A DNA stretch of 64,000 nucleotides from Jackrogersella multiformis (Eukaryota; Ascomycota; Sordariomycetes; Xylariales; Hypoxylaceae), in NCBI GenBank assembly GCA_902806575.1, contig CADCXD010000008.1, positions 62,001-126,000 on the forward strand. Direction: 5' to 3'. Shown piece by piece: positions 22,377 through 34,208 of this stretch. The notes below the pieces were generated by a model. That model saw only the letters and a list, made by a program, of their open reading frames with translations. It made no database searches and was not told the origin of the DNA. Positions within the stretch are counted from its first letter, which is position 1; each line of letters begins with the position of its first letter. Made by a program: the position numbers and the translations under genes.

Positions 22377-23582
22377 TCAGGGATTAGGCAGGTTTCGAAG
22401 AATATGCTCTAGAACAGTTCGGATACCGTGATCAAGATCTTCAGATGCTAGGACTGGTTGTATCCACAACTTCACTTTCTCAGTCAGTTGGTGTTTATTG
22501 GTAGTCGTGGAAAGGGATGGCTTGAGGTGTACCAACGCCTCTCGTAAAGCCTTAGGATATGAAGGTGTGTTTATGTCGACATTGATTAGTGGCTGTCGGA
22601 TGTGACAGAAGCATGTTGCCGGATCGTTGGGATAAAGCTCGACCATACTGTCTAGAACATGTTGGACAACGCGAGCTTGTGCAGAAACGGTACCGAAGCT
22701 GGCGAAGAGATCGAAGAAATGCTCTGCTACCGAAGAATTGAAGAAGGACTGCTTCTTGGAGATGTCGAAGATGGCTAGGGGGATAGCACCATCTAGGGCA
22801 GGATTGCCTTCCAGCTTTTTGGTGGTGTCTTCATCGAACACCTTTTCCCCGGGTGCATTCCCAGGATCCGAGAAAACTATTTGACCATTTTCGTCGACCT
22901 CCTCCTCGTCACTACCTTCCTCAACGAGCCTTATCTCATCGTCACTTTGTTCGGCTTGCTCCTGAAGCGCTCTTTCGGCGCCACCTTTCTTCCCTTTCTT
23001 CGCATCCATCCGCTTCAGCCACTCCATCTCGCACCTAGCATATTCGAGCCAGACCGTGGCATCTCTGGTGCAAAACCTAGCACCGCGCATGAAAAATCCT
23101 CTTGCGGCTTGCATATCCCCGTTATTTGCTGATCTCTTGCCCGCCATCACCCAGAGCTCTGGCTTTGCCGGGTGCATCCTCAATGCCCTACTCATTACTT
23201 TCCGATATCGCTTAGTAGCCTTCATGTCTTTGGCATAAGCCAGATATTCCTTCCACAGTTCGACGTTCCCGGGATGCCTATTCACCGCCCGTTCCAGTAT
23301 CCCAAATATTCTCCCTTGTCCCGTATGTTTTGATGAGGTGCGAATCTGTAGGCGGCGACATCGTTTCGCGCGGAGCGACTCCAGAGATTTCTCCCAGGTC
23401 GCATAATTCAACCAGTCAGCAGGTTTGTTCCCAGGAGACAGTACAAGATGCTCGAAGTCGGTACGTTTTCGTACAAGCGAACGTATCTCATCGGCGGTGA
23501 ATATGCCTTTGGCTTCGAATTCGCGTAGCTGGGGAACCGCACGCTCGAGGTAGAACCTGGCTTTCTCGGGGACTCCGGCCAT
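22377..23582 (-). CDS. UTP6: U3 snoRNP / SSU processome protein Utp6
   Basis: A single exon of 401 aa starts MAGVPEKARFYLERAVPQL. The N-terminus with its DEIRSLVRKRTDFEH segment is the conserved Utp6 signature. HAT (half-a-TPR) helices follow, for example ILERAVNRHPGNVELWKEY and MSRALRMHPAKPELWVM. An acidic insertion lies at about residues 205-240, and a helical C-terminal part completes the usual length of about 400-440 aa. In yeast, Utp6 belongs to the UTP-B subcomplex of the small-subunit processome, which docks U3 snoRNA for 18S pre-rRNA cleavage in the nucleolus. No intron is needed to keep the frame. The gene is divergent from CWH43. Confidence 0.93.
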   Translation of the reverse strand: MAGVPEKARFYLERAVPQLREFEAKGIFTADEIRSLVRKRTDFEHLVLSPGNKPADWLNYATWEKSLESLRAKRCRRLQIRTSSKHTGQGRIFGILERAVNRHPGNVELWKEYLAYAKDMKATKRYRKVMSRALRMHPAKPELWVMAGKRSANNGDMQAARGFFMRGARFCTRDATVWLEYARCEMEWLKRMDAKKGKKGGAERALQEQAEQSDDEIRLVEEGSDEEEVDENGQIVFSDPGNAPGEKVFDEDTTKKLEGNPALDGAIPLAIFDISKKQSFFNSSVAEHFFDLFASFGTVSAQARVVQHVLDSMVELYPNDPATCFCHIRQPLINVDINTPSYPKALREALVHLKPSLSTTTNKHQLTEKVKLWIQPVLASEDLDHGIRTVLEHILRNLPNP

Positions 23583-24310
23583 CTTGTTTGGTTATATAAG
23601 GATTGTATTGTTTAGATGCGTTAGAATTATCAGAATTTGGTATAATTGATTACAATTGATCTTTGGATTGGTCATGCGACCTTGAGATGTTGTAGTGGTG
23701 CAAGTTTCGCAGTCTGGGAGTAGGTATAGAAAAGTTTCGGCATGTTTAAGAAAGTTTAGTGGGGCAATTTAAAAGATAAGATATCGATATTAGATAGGTA
23801 CCTAGGTAGATGCCTTAGGTGGCTGGGTTGTTCTCGGTCCGCCGATATTCAACTAAGCCTTATATCTGACGTACATATGTATCTACCCACTAGTACACTA
23901 GTACCTAGGTACATACCTGCGGGCTGCGGGGATTCACCTTCGCCGCCCGGCAAGCACGACAGCACGATCGAGCTTAAGCCCAATATCGACCCACTTCAAT
24001 GTTCTTGGTGACCGCGCGCGCGCACCGAGGAAGCCGGAACGCAGGGAAGGAACAATAAGCAACTTTCAAGCTTCTTATATTCCAAGCTTCCTTTTTATTC
24101 CCTTTCTTCCAAGGATCTTCTTCCTCCCCCTCCCACTTTACCTATCTACCTAGGGTAATCTGCCTTGACACCGTTTCTCTACATTCATTCTGGCAGTCAA
24201 AGTTTTAATTTTATTTTTTTGATTTAGAACATCTTTTCTTTTGTACTTCGTAACATTAACTAATATCCGTTTGGTCCGCATATGCTAGTTCTCAGCTCAG
24301 GAATGCGACC
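23583..24310. promoter_or_regulatory. Divergent promoter of UTP6 and CWH43
   Basis: The two flanking genes are head to head across 728 bp. The centre holds ACCTAGGT and CACTAGTAC palindromes (23795-23815, 23888-23912), and the right side is a pyrimidine-rich leader before the CWH43 start. No small gene is visible. Confidence 0.5.
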
Positions 24311-27300
24311 ATGTCGAAATACAAGGATAAAGAGACCGAGGCGGAGGTGATCTCTCTAAATGCGAAATGGATATCGTGGGCGCATACTGTCGTGGCTTAC
24401 AGTCAGTGAAAACAAACACATTCATTCGTACCTAGAGCTCATGGAGGTATTCTCTACTAACTAATATCAATAATGCTCATCCATATAGCCGCTTTCTTAA
24501 GTGCCCTGTCCGTAGGCATCTACCTTCATTATCACAAGATAGTCCAAAACGAGTTTCACGGTTACCCTGACGAGTGGTTCCCATCTGTCTCCGCCACCAT
24601 TGGTGACCGATATCCTGAGCGTTCATTTTTTATGCTTTTCATAGCTATAACCTCAGGTCCTAGATTTGCTCTCGTTGCGCTTTGGTATCTTCTGACAGCA
24701 AAGCCCGGAAACACTCTCCCCAAGTTCGTTGCTGGCGTGGGCCTCTTCAGGACTCTTACGTGTGGTGGCTGGACATACGTCACTTCGACCGACGATCATA
24801 ACTGGCACGACATCTTTATGATTTCCTACCTCGTTGCCACAATACCCTGGACGGCTGGCTGTATCGTATTAAGCCCGCCAAACCCGAAAGCAATCAAGTA
24901 TCGAAAGTATATCGCTACTGCATTCTTCAGCGCGATCCCCCCTATGGTATACTTCTTTATTCAGCACAAGATCCACCGCGTAGCAGGAGGTAGGTTTACG
25001 CCGATTCAAGATCTTACTTCGTGAGGATATTACTCACTAATCGTAGCTTACACCACTTATTCCTTCTTCGAGTGGTCTCTCATTTTGTTTGACGTGGCCT
25101 TTGATGCAGTTACTGCTCTCGACTTCAATACTTTCGAAATCGTCGTGAAGGATGTGAAAGGTCTGAGCAAGGGGTACGTACAATATCTCCCCAGATAGAC
25201 TTGGCGCATCGTATATATACTCGCTCGGGCTGGATGCGATTCTTGGATTATACTCGCTCCCCTTTTCGCTCTCGGAGTAATCAGTAGTATCGATTATCAC
25301 GTACCGATGAAGTCGATATGGCCCGTCTCTCCCTGCTGCAACCATTATCACGCTTAGAGCGCCTTGCGGCTATATGGATTTTCTACAAGTAAATATCGCC
25401 TTCATCGGTTTCTGTGGCACGAGCAGGACATTTCGCGGACCTAAGGGCAGGTTATGTTTGATCCTGGGACTCAATGGTTTGCCGAATCAGTGTAGAATAT
25501 CACATTCAGGACCCCACTAGGTTTGGAAGTATTAGTCGTCATTGTGCTTGTCCTTCTGAATCGTGACATATGATGACTACCTAGGTAGATTAGGAACCAC
25601 AACCTCACCAGTCCGAGCGAGCTTAATACGAGCTATATGGTCGGCATCACCGAATCACTATTCTGACTAGCTTTGCAGAGCCAATGTGTCGTCTAAACCG
25701 ACCGCCGTCATCGAGAAGGAAAAGGAAAAGATTACGGCTGGCATGTTTGATGCCAGATTCTCTTGGTCCGAAGTATTTGACACGGCTGCCGAGGTATACC
25801 ATAGCTTCGTCTTCTGGTCGATGCTCACCAGTCTGGGCGTTGTCATCTGGTATTTTCCACTTTGGTACATGGGTATCTCGGGCTACGAAGCATTCGTCAT
25901 GTCGACGATCTCGCCCTTGCTTCTTGGCATCAAACCGCTCCGCTCATTGGTTATCCACAATTTGCGCGTGTGCCATTTCCTGTCACTTGCTGGACTTCTC
26001 GCGTGGCAAGTCAAAGATCCTGCCTACAGGCTTTTCACTGTGGGTTTTGGTGTCTCCATGTCGTGCTTGTCGTGGGCTGCTACCTTGCACTCCGAGTCCG
26101 TACACGAAGCTAGGCTCGAGTCGAAAATACTGGCTTGGATCGTCGGCCTGATCATGTCTTCCGCCGCGAAGTTTGCATGGCAAACTAACAACCCCATATG
26201 GCCAATCATGCACGCTGCCAATGGTGGTTACAACGGTACTGGATTGGCATTGGCAATTTTGGCGACGCTGAGGTTCACCCGGAAAGCACCATTGAATACT
26301 GGAATGGCTATAGATGGGAAGCAGGGCGGTTCATCGCTTCTAGCTGCTCTGGGTGTCGGTGGCGTATTCTTTGGTTTGCACTCTCTCCTTTCGGATACGA
26401 GTACCATGATTCTATGGGTGTGGGAGGGTTATCCGGTCCGAGGTCCACTTTCCAATCCTCATGGTTGGTTCACAGTGGCGGCGATGACAGCTGGGTTGCT
26501 GACGGGGATTCGCCAACCGAGACTTGTTAGTACTTGGTCGGTCTATGGCGTTGGGTGTGTTGGAGCCGCCATCCTGACTCTCTATGCTAACTGGTTTGGC
26601 TACCTTGGTGCTCTTACTAGTGCCTTCTACTTAACCGCCATTGCTCCCCCCCTTCTTACTACGGCCTCCAAGAAGAGCCCTGCAACAACTTTTGGTCTTG
26701 GATTCTTCATCTACAATTTGCTGGTCCTGTTCCATGTCTGGGTAGTCGCCTACGCTTTTGTCCCTGGCGGACCCCTCGTCCGCGAGCGTACGGATTGGAT
26801 TATGACAACATTGATGTTGCTTATCGGGGCTGGCGTGTTCAACCGCACGGCAGTGAACTCGCGTCCTCGTGAGATCCAAGCGCGACCGTCTAGAACAACA
26901 CATCGCAAGTATCACACTTGGGCACTCGGCATCATAAACCTCTTCTTCGTCGCTGTCGCAATTCGACGCTTTCCGACCTATGACTATAGACCTTACCACG
27001 AAGACTCGAGGATTATTACGGCCGGCATCTGGACTATTCATTTCTCTCTCGACAACGATATGTGGTCTTCCGAGTACCGGATCCGTGATTTGATTAAAGA
27101 GCTCGAAATCGATGTTATCGGCTTGTTAGAGTCTGACTTGCAACGTATTATCATGGGTAACAGGGATACAACCCAATTTCTCGCTGAGGACCTAGGTATG
27201 TATGTCGACTACGGCCCTGGACCGAACAAACACACATGGGGCGCGGCGCTCTTGTCCAAATTCCCGATTGTGAACTCAACACACCACCTGCTTCCATCGC

Positions 27301-27857
27301 CGGCGGGTGAGCTTGCCCCGGCTATCCACGCGACCCTCGATGCCTACGGCGAATTGGTAGATGTCTTCGTTTTCCATTCTGGACAGGAGGAAGACCCGGA
27401 AGATCGTCGTCTTCAATCCGAATACCTTTCTAAATTGATGGGCTCTTCGCCGAGACCGTCCATACTACTCTCCTACCTAGTCACCAGGCCTCTCCAAGGC
27501 AACTATAACATGTACGTCTCCGACACATCGGGGATGCATGATGTGGACCCGCGAGACTGGGATCGGTGGTGCGAATACATTCTGTACAAGCGTCTCCAAC
27601 GAGTGGGCTACGCCAGAGTGTCACGAAATACTATCACGGATACCGAGTTACAAGTTGCAAAGTTCGTCGTCCCGAAGAGCGGGGATGAAAAGGCGCAAAT
27701 AGCAACCATGGAGAAAACCCCAGAGATGAGGAATCGTAGGGTTAACGAGCACGAGATTCCGGATGGCTGGAGATTTCCGGCTCTTTTTAGGGGCGAGGGC
27801 GTCCGGGGACATCGGTATCATGTTTTCAATAAGCCTTGGTATTATAAGCCGTCATGA
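24311..27857 (+). CDS. CWH43: Cwh43-type GPI-anchor lipid remodelling protein
   Basis: Four exons, 24311-24401, 24489-24989, 25047-25173 and 25679-27857, give 965 aa, close to yeast Cwh43 (953). The N-terminal about 240 residues form the Frag1/DRAM/Sfk1 (PGAP2-like) membrane domain, with a long lumenal loop (NEFHGYPDEWFPSVSATIGD). Many membrane helices follow from the fourth exon. The last about 300 residues are an exonuclease-endonuclease-phosphatase-like domain (IDVIGLLESDLQR, GAALLSKFPIV, VFVFHSGQEEDPEDR). In yeast, Cwh43 replaces the diacylglycerol of GPI anchors with ceramide in the ER; loss gives wall defects. Intron 3 is unusually long (505 nt) but splices in frame (GG|A) into ANVSSKPTAV. 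The start MSKYKDKE is in good context. Confidence 0.9.
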
Positions 27858-29423
27858 ACGGATGACAGGCAAAGGGTAAGGACTATGAGACGAGGTAATG
27901 TGAATACGTCTTAATGTGTAAAGGTTAAACGGCGGCATATCAAGGGGGAACAATACCGGGATTGAATAATTAATTCTTGCACGTCTACAAGTAGACTTTA
28001 GACAGCGAATCATAAAGGTGAGCGGTTGTAATAAGATTCTGTATTCTAGGTAATGGAAAAGAAGCTGTTCGAAATGATCTGTCATTGAGTGATAAAGCAC
28101 TTGGCAAGTAGGTCATGCTCGTCTAGCTGAATCATTTTGTTTGTTTGCAACTTTGGCATCTTTTTGAATTATTCAAGACATCGTTCGATATAGCTACAGA
28201 TACACTAAATACCTAGGTAGTTATCTCCATAAGGATCACATGGCTAGGTATACGGGAGCAGAAATACTCCACCGGCAATGGTACCTGCTAATTTGGTTGA
28301 TCATTCCCTTTATTGGCGCGCTTACATGCATTGTGACTTGCAGCAGATCGCGGATCAGTCCCGCCGTCTCGCCATTAAGATTGAAGTTGAAAATCGTCGA
28401 AGATCGTCCTTTATCTTTATGCCCGCTGTAAACATATACATCTACTACTTGTACGTAGACGAGATAGGGGTACTAGGTTCGACTCATATGCATGTCTATA
28501 TGCGTGTCGAAGTATAATTTGAAATTTAAATTCTTCATCCCGATACATTGATGCAAGGGTTGTGTCACTCCGTATTGACGCTGTCAGACCTCGAATGAGA
28601 GAACCGGCACGCTACCTAGCAGCCAGGCACTACTACCTAGGTAGTAGCCTACCTAAGGTACGCTTCGAGCCGAGCCTTTGCTGTAGGTAGTAGGTACCTA
28701 GGTAGGTACTACTATGTATTGTACGGTCCACCCTACCACCCCCTATTTTGTGGCGTCGTAAGCCGAAATACATGACGCCTCTTATATTAAAAGCTCCTCA
28801 GTGCCTACCAATCATATTTCCCTACACCTACAGGGACAATAAACTCCGACAACTCAAATGCCACCAGAAACCAGAAAACCAGAAAGCCAGAAACTTACCT
28901 ACCTACCTAGGTACCTAAGGTATGCACCTTGGCTCCAGGACGGACAGGGGAGAGCCACGGCGGGTGGCGTGTGGCTTCCTCGTATTCCGCCGGACAGGCT
29001 GCCAACTTCATACCAGGTAGGTATTTATCCTTGGCAAGAAAACTCTCGAGTGATGATTTAGATCGTGACAGTTTGTAAGACTCTCGAAAGGGGTTTCGGA
29101 GAATGGTGTGCGGACGGCGCTTAAATGTCGCATCGGATCGAAGGAGAAACCACCGAGACATCGTTGCGCATCTGGAAGAATATGAGCGACTGGACTGCAT
29201 GCTCAGGTATCAAGCGTTTAAAAATTAACGACCCTTCATAAATTTGTGGGAAATGCGGAATGTATATGAAACTCTTGGACGCCGTTTTCAAAATAAACAA
29301 CACACCTGATGTTTTGCTAGACCTCGCGCTCTCTATACATCGGTTATTACCTACCACGCTCATTTGATACTCGAGGTATTGGGACTTGGGATCTACACAC
29401 TACTGCTCTGGAATCATGCAGAT
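27858..29423. other. Intergenic region between CWH43 and GH76
   Basis: No gene is supported; frames at 28240-28517 and 28858-29061 are short and featureless. Palindromes cluster at 28610-28712 and 28897-28920. The right end should be the GH76 promoter. Confidence 0.5.
28610..28712. repeat. ACCTAGGT palindrome cluster
   Basis: Inverted CTACCTAGGTAG and GTAGGTACCTAGGTAGGTAC units occur three times in about 100 bp of non-coding DNA. Confidence 0.8.
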
Positions 29424-30533
29424 ATGTCGACACTATTGCGTTGGACAATATCTTACCTGTCGTTATTTTCTGTGGCTTCCGGAGCAACAATTCGAAGAGA
29501 TTCAACGCCTTCAAACTCCGACATAACCCGGGATGCCGTAGATGCCATGATGGCCTTGCATGACGGCACCACAGGTCTTTGGGATCCCAATAATACGGGT
29601 TCGTCGTGGTGGCAGAGCGGTGTCGCGCTTTGGGCTCTGTCGGAGTACATGGTTAAGTCGGGGACGCGCGACTACCTCGCTCAAGCGGAAAATACGGTTG
29701 AGATTCAGCGCGCACCGCTTACATGGTGGCCGGAAGGAGGCGGTGACTTTCGCGCCGACAGCACTGACGATACGGGCTGGTGGGCTCTCGCCATGACGAG
29801 CATGTACGAACTCACGGGCAACGGAAAGTATCTCGATATCGCCAAGAAAGATGAAGCCTACATGTTTGACTACTGGAATACCACGACGTGTGGCGGCGGG
29901 CTTATCTGGAGCATCCCGAGCAGGACTTATCACAACGCCATCAGTAATGAGCTCTACCTAGAGCTCACGGCGAAGCTACATAACCTCATTCCCGACGATC
30001 AATTATATCTGAATCATAGCCTAATGGAGTGGGAGTGGTTTAGCAATAGCGGCATGATCAACAGCCAAAACCTCGTCAACGACGGGCTAACAGACGACGC
30101 CGCTTGTGTTAACAACGGGATGACGGCGTGGACGTACAACCAAGGGGTGGTCCTCGGCGGGCTGGTGGAGCTAAGCAAAGCCACGGGGGACACTTCTTAC
30201 CTGGATAGGGCGCGGCAGATCGCCGACGCAGTAGTCAACGACCCGGTTCTAGTCCAGAGCGGCACGATAACGGAGCCGTGCGCGAGCGAGGAGCAGTGCG
30301 AGCCCAACGGCACAGCATTCAAGGGCATATTCGCGCGCGAGCTCGAAAAGCTGAACGCCGCGCTCGACGACCACCCCTACGATTCGTTGATCGCGGAGAA
30401 CGCGCGGGCGGCGTACCAGAACGCGAACAACGGGACGGATTTCTACGGGTTCTTCTGGCAGGGCCCGCTGGATGATGTGACGATCGGCACACAAGAGGCG
30501 GCCGTGCAGCTTTTAACTGCGGCGTACTTTTAA
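29424..30533 (+). CDS. Secreted glycoside hydrolase family 76 (endo-alpha-1,6-mannanase-like)
   Basis: A single exon of 369 aa is called from ATG 29424, because MSTLLRWTISYLSLFSVASG is a good signal peptide; the frame is open 20 codons further up without one. GH76 hallmarks include SWWQSGVALWALSEY, TWWPEGGGDF and the adjacent aspartates D115-D116 in STDDTGWWALA, the expected catalytic pair, then IPSRTYHNAISNELYLELTAKL and AWTYNQGVVLGGL. GH76 enzymes cut alpha-1,6-mannan; the fungal Dfg5/Dcw1 members process GPI anchors and cross-link proteins into wall glucan. This one lacks a C-terminal hydrophobic GPI signal, so it is probably a freely secreted member. It sits 1.6 kb downstream of CWH43 on the same strand. 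Confidence 0.92.
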   Translation: MSTLLRWTISYLSLFSVASGATIRRDSTPSNSDITRDAVDAMMALHDGTTGLWDPNNTGSSWWQSGVALWALSEYMVKSGTRDYLAQAENTVEIQRAPLTWWPEGGGDFRADSTDDTGWWALAMTSMYELTGNGKYLDIAKKDEAYMFDYWNTTTCGGGLIWSIPSRTYHNAISNELYLELTAKLHNLIPDDQLYLNHSLMEWEWFSNSGMINSQNLVNDGLTDDAACVNNGMTAWTYNQGVVLGGLVELSKATGDTSYLDRARQIADAVVNDPVLVQSGTITEPCASEEQCEPNGTAFKGIFARELEKLNAALDDHPYDSLIAENARAAYQNANNGTDFYGFFWQGPLDDVTIGTQEAAVQLLTAAYF

Positions 30534-30989
30534 TGATGGGTGGCTGTAAGTACGGGCGAGGGGCTCTTTGTAATAGGGGAGGGATACAGGGTATATAGGA
30601 GATACGGAGCTAGGGCTACTGGAGTTTAGTATGATGGATAGACGGATTTATGAGCATACGATGGATGGCATGAGTACACTGGATTATGTGTTACCCATAT
30701 TCGCGTCGTGTATATAAGATTGTATTGTGAGGGGCTGGTAAATAAGATTCCCCTTTTATTTGAAGTAAAAGTCTCTACTGGCTTTGTCTTATCGCATTCC
30801 TTGACATGATACAATGCCTGCTTCCAAAAATAAAATAAAATAAAATACATAGACAACTAATAGCTTATTCGAAGCGTTAGATGCATTTAGACAATCATCC
30901 GTGTTGGTGGTTTATATTAAATCGTCAGTCATCCCATTTAAGTCAACCTATCGTTACGCGAAGCAAGTGAGGTAGAAGACTTTCCATTT
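30534..30989. other. Convergent 3' region of GH76 and the ankyrin gene
   Basis: AT-rich sequence of 456 bp between two converging stop codons. I see only probable 3' UTRs, including an AAATAAAATAAAATA stretch near 30830. Confidence 0.5.
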
Positions 30990-33110
30990 TTACATGAGAA
31001 GTCGGTTGTTCGCATTAGGCATCGCCACATAAGGATTCAACTTAGCCCCAGATTTCTCCAGGATGGCGATGATTCCATGGTGCTGCTGAGATCGAGCAAT
31101 GTCTAATACTGTCTCACCAGAGTCGTTCTTCATGGTCATGTCAGCACCATGTCTCAGCAAGGACTCGACAATCTCTTCGTGGCCCCATTCCACATCCCAA
31201 AAGAGGATACTCGGATGACGCTCAGTGTAGAAGTGGTTGATTTCTGCTCCGTGAGCAAGCATAAACTCTACCAGCTTCAGATTTCTGCACGCACTCGCCC
31301 AGTAAAAAGAGTCTAGCCCGCTCCAGCCCCCAATGTGGACGTCGGCGCCGCTCTCGATTATAACTTTAGCACATTCGAAATACTCCTCGTCACCCAAGCC
31401 GCCTAGCATTACACCGTCTTCGAAATTTTTTATCGGTCAGTGGCTTGAAATATATATAAAGATCAAGAAGTAAGTGGTAAGTACTTACTATTATGCGGAA
31501 ATACGAAATTAGGATCCGCTCCGCTTTCTAGTAGAATGCGGGTTATTTCGACGTTCTTCGATACCCTTGCAGCAACCACCAAGGGGGTACCTCCTGTATC
31601 GAGCAGAGCTAATAATCTCTGATGCAAGCGAATATTTCCATCAAACTTATCTCTCACCTCCGGTGGCAGGTACTCATTCTTATCAGCACCGTAGCTTAGG
31701 AGTAACTGAACTGCTTGTTTCTGTCTCTGAATTATGGCTTGGTACAAAGCAGGAAGCCCTAACACATATGAATCAGACCGAAGCTAAGATACAATTAAGG
31801 GGGCCGGGATATTTTACCATATTTGTCTCTCACATTTGGGTCGAATCCCGCAAGCAGGAGAAGATCTAGGCTTTGCAAGTCATTTGATTCGATAGCTTGA
31901 TGGACAAGATATGGGCCCTTGGTCAATTTGTTGAACTTTGGAGCCAGAGTTTTCAGTAACGTCTTAATACCGGGCATTTCTTCTATCCTTTGAGTTAAAG
32001 GGAATATCATATCAACAGAACCGGTAAGAGAGCAGCCCCTTTCAACGAGAAGGTTGGCTACGTCCACTGCTTCAGATGAGAGAGCAACATTCAATGGTGA
32101 ACGTAATTGGTTGTCTCTCGCGTTAATATCGGCACCGTTATCGAGTAGGAGTTTGGCAATTTCCGAGTCATTATAGATAGCACATAAGTGTAGCGCCGTT
32201 TGCCCAGTATGTCCTCTCTCAGCCGTGGAATGGCCAGCTGAGATGAGACGGAGAACGTAGGATTTACTTCTAACCCTAACTGCTTCAAGAAGGGCAGTCG
32301 GCTCATTCGATAACGGACTTAGTTGCGCTTCGTCAAACCCATGCGGCTCAGCTTGACTACTTTGAGGGGACTCGGATTTGGAGGGCTCTGGTAGCTGATC
32401 AAGGTACCTGTTCAAAGCAAACCCGACATCTGTCGACTCAGACATAGATTGACGTCGGCCTCCGAATTCTGATACAGTGGCAACGTCGTCCTCCATTCGT
32501 TTCCGCACTCTCTTCCCACTGTCCCGACTGCGTAGCTCGACGACAAGTTTTTGGTAGATCTGGTTGACGTCGTTCCTGATCTCATCTCGACCTTTGCCTT
32601 CGAGAACCCTTCGCTTTGCGTCAGTATACTACCCTCGTCAAATAAAACGAGCAAGGTCTATTGACACTCAAAGAATACGAACCCATTAAGTGCCGATATG
32701 GTGATATTCAAACTTGCTTTGCCCTCTTGCAATCTCTCTCTCAACCCTTTGAGTTCACCTTTCCTCATCACCCACCCAAATATTCTCATTGGGCTCTTTC
32801 TGCCACCACCCTTTCCAGCCATAGGTGCTAGAAGCACTCGGATGGATTGCATGCTGTCCTGGCAAAGGCTCAGGTATTCCGTCAAACTAGTTACCAGCAC
32901 AATGTCTTCTGATTTCAAATCATATCTCACCCATATGTCATGGATAGTCCCAAACACCGCAGACAGATTTTGTACGTCGCGGCAGATGTGCAGTATCTCT
33001 TCCGGGGCATCAGCCATCTCCTGTATCAACGAAATAAGTGATCTGGCAGTGGATGCCGCGAAAGCAACGACACCCACGACACTGGCGACCATGGATAAAG
33101 GGTCGGCCAT
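30990..33110 (-). CDS. Ankyrin-repeat protein with fungal STAND-type N-terminal domain
   Basis: Four exons, 33110-32683, 32608-31818, 31758-31489 and 31417-30990, encode 638 aa with phases matching at every junction. Start MADPLSMVASVVGVVAFAAS is preferred over an in-frame ATG 11 codons earlier because it matches the family start. Residues 1 to about 140 are the helical N-terminal domain commonly found at the front of fungal NACHT/NB-ARC (NLR-like) proteins. Residues about 145-235 are a polar linker. Residues about 235-630 hold roughly eight to nine ankyrin repeats, for example GQTALHLCAIYNDSEIAKLL and SGADPNF. No P-loop nucleotide-binding domain is present between them, so this is a short NLR-like architecture. 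Its role (signalling, allorecognition or another) is not known. The acceptor of intron 1 is at CGAAG, an unusual but in-frame choice. Confidence 0.82.
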
Positions 33111-34208
33111 GGTTATATAGGGACTTATAGAATGACTAAACAACCTGACTTAGTGCATTTTAGGTGGCGCGGTGATAAGTTGTGAATTTCGTTCAAACTC
33201 ACTCGAATGCTGTTAATATAGAAAGTAGATGATTATATACAGGAGCGAGATCTTTAGATCGTTGTTTTAAGAAGTTACCTGTGACGATTTAATTGAGGCG
33301 CGAGGCACTCATTTGAGGCTTCGAAGGATTGAGGCTGTACAGTGTCGCCCGCATGCTAAACATGGCTGCCTCAACTGACTGGATATGGAATTGGCACAAA
33401 ATAAGTACCTGCCTTTTATTGGCCAGGTGTTGTATGTACTATGCATGGCGCTATGGGGGCCTTAAGCGAAGCTCACGATACCTTATTAGGTAGTGTGCCT
33501 TCATGTTTGATAGCCCAGCTCCATTTGCTGTTGCCGATATACGCGGATCGATAGGTTATTTCCTTTGCTTACGTTCCTTGTTGCCATTGCCATTGCCATT
33601 GCTGTATTTGTCGTTAGACAGGTCGGCATATTTTCTATGTATGGCAATATTTCAATAAGGAGTAAGGTGCCCGCTACCGATGCTAGTATGTTATTATTGG
33701 TCACGATGGATGACTGGATGGCTGGCAGCAAGATGAACAACGGAAGTATATATAGTACACAGAAGATTATTAAGTCCATGTTATAATATTTTATATGAGA
33801 GTGACAGCCGTTAAGTGTAGTTGGCACACAAGCTCTGTGTAAGGGAAGACGAAGCCTGGTAGGTATTTGCTGTTTGTGGTTGAAATGGGTAAATACAAGT
33901 ACCTAGGTAGTGTAAGTAACCTACAGGTAGGTAGCAAGTGATAATTGCAAGAACTGTTTTAAACTTCTTACCATCTTTTTAAAGCGAGAGAGTTCGATAT
34001 TTGCGTAAAGGTTAACCTTAAGTCGAAAGTACTAAGCATGACTGCGACGAAGCAGAAGGCTTGCGAGATAATAGAGTTTGATTATTATTGCATTCCCGGC
34101 TAGAGACGGCTAAACCAGCATCCAATCGGAATTGGTCTTCGTCTTGGACAGGTGGATCGGGTTGACCAACTGAAAATATAAAGCCAAATTACAAAATTTA
34201 TCACACAA
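33111..34208. other. Promoter side of the ankyrin gene, no gene seen
   Basis: About 1.1 kb. A minus-strand frame at 33501-33827 (108 aa) begins with a hydrophobic stretch but has no family resemblance, so I leave it uncalled. A GCCATT repeat (four units, 33583-33603) and palindromes near 33900-33930 are present. Confidence 0.45.

Noticed and set aside
25358..25388. Possible 31-nt cassette exon within CWH43 intron 3
   Set aside because: It has AG/GT borders, but including it shifts the frame and gives an early stop after the next junction.
33501..33827. 108-codon minus-strand frame with a hydrophobic start
   Set aside because: Resembles a signal anchor, but the rest is low complexity and no family features support it.
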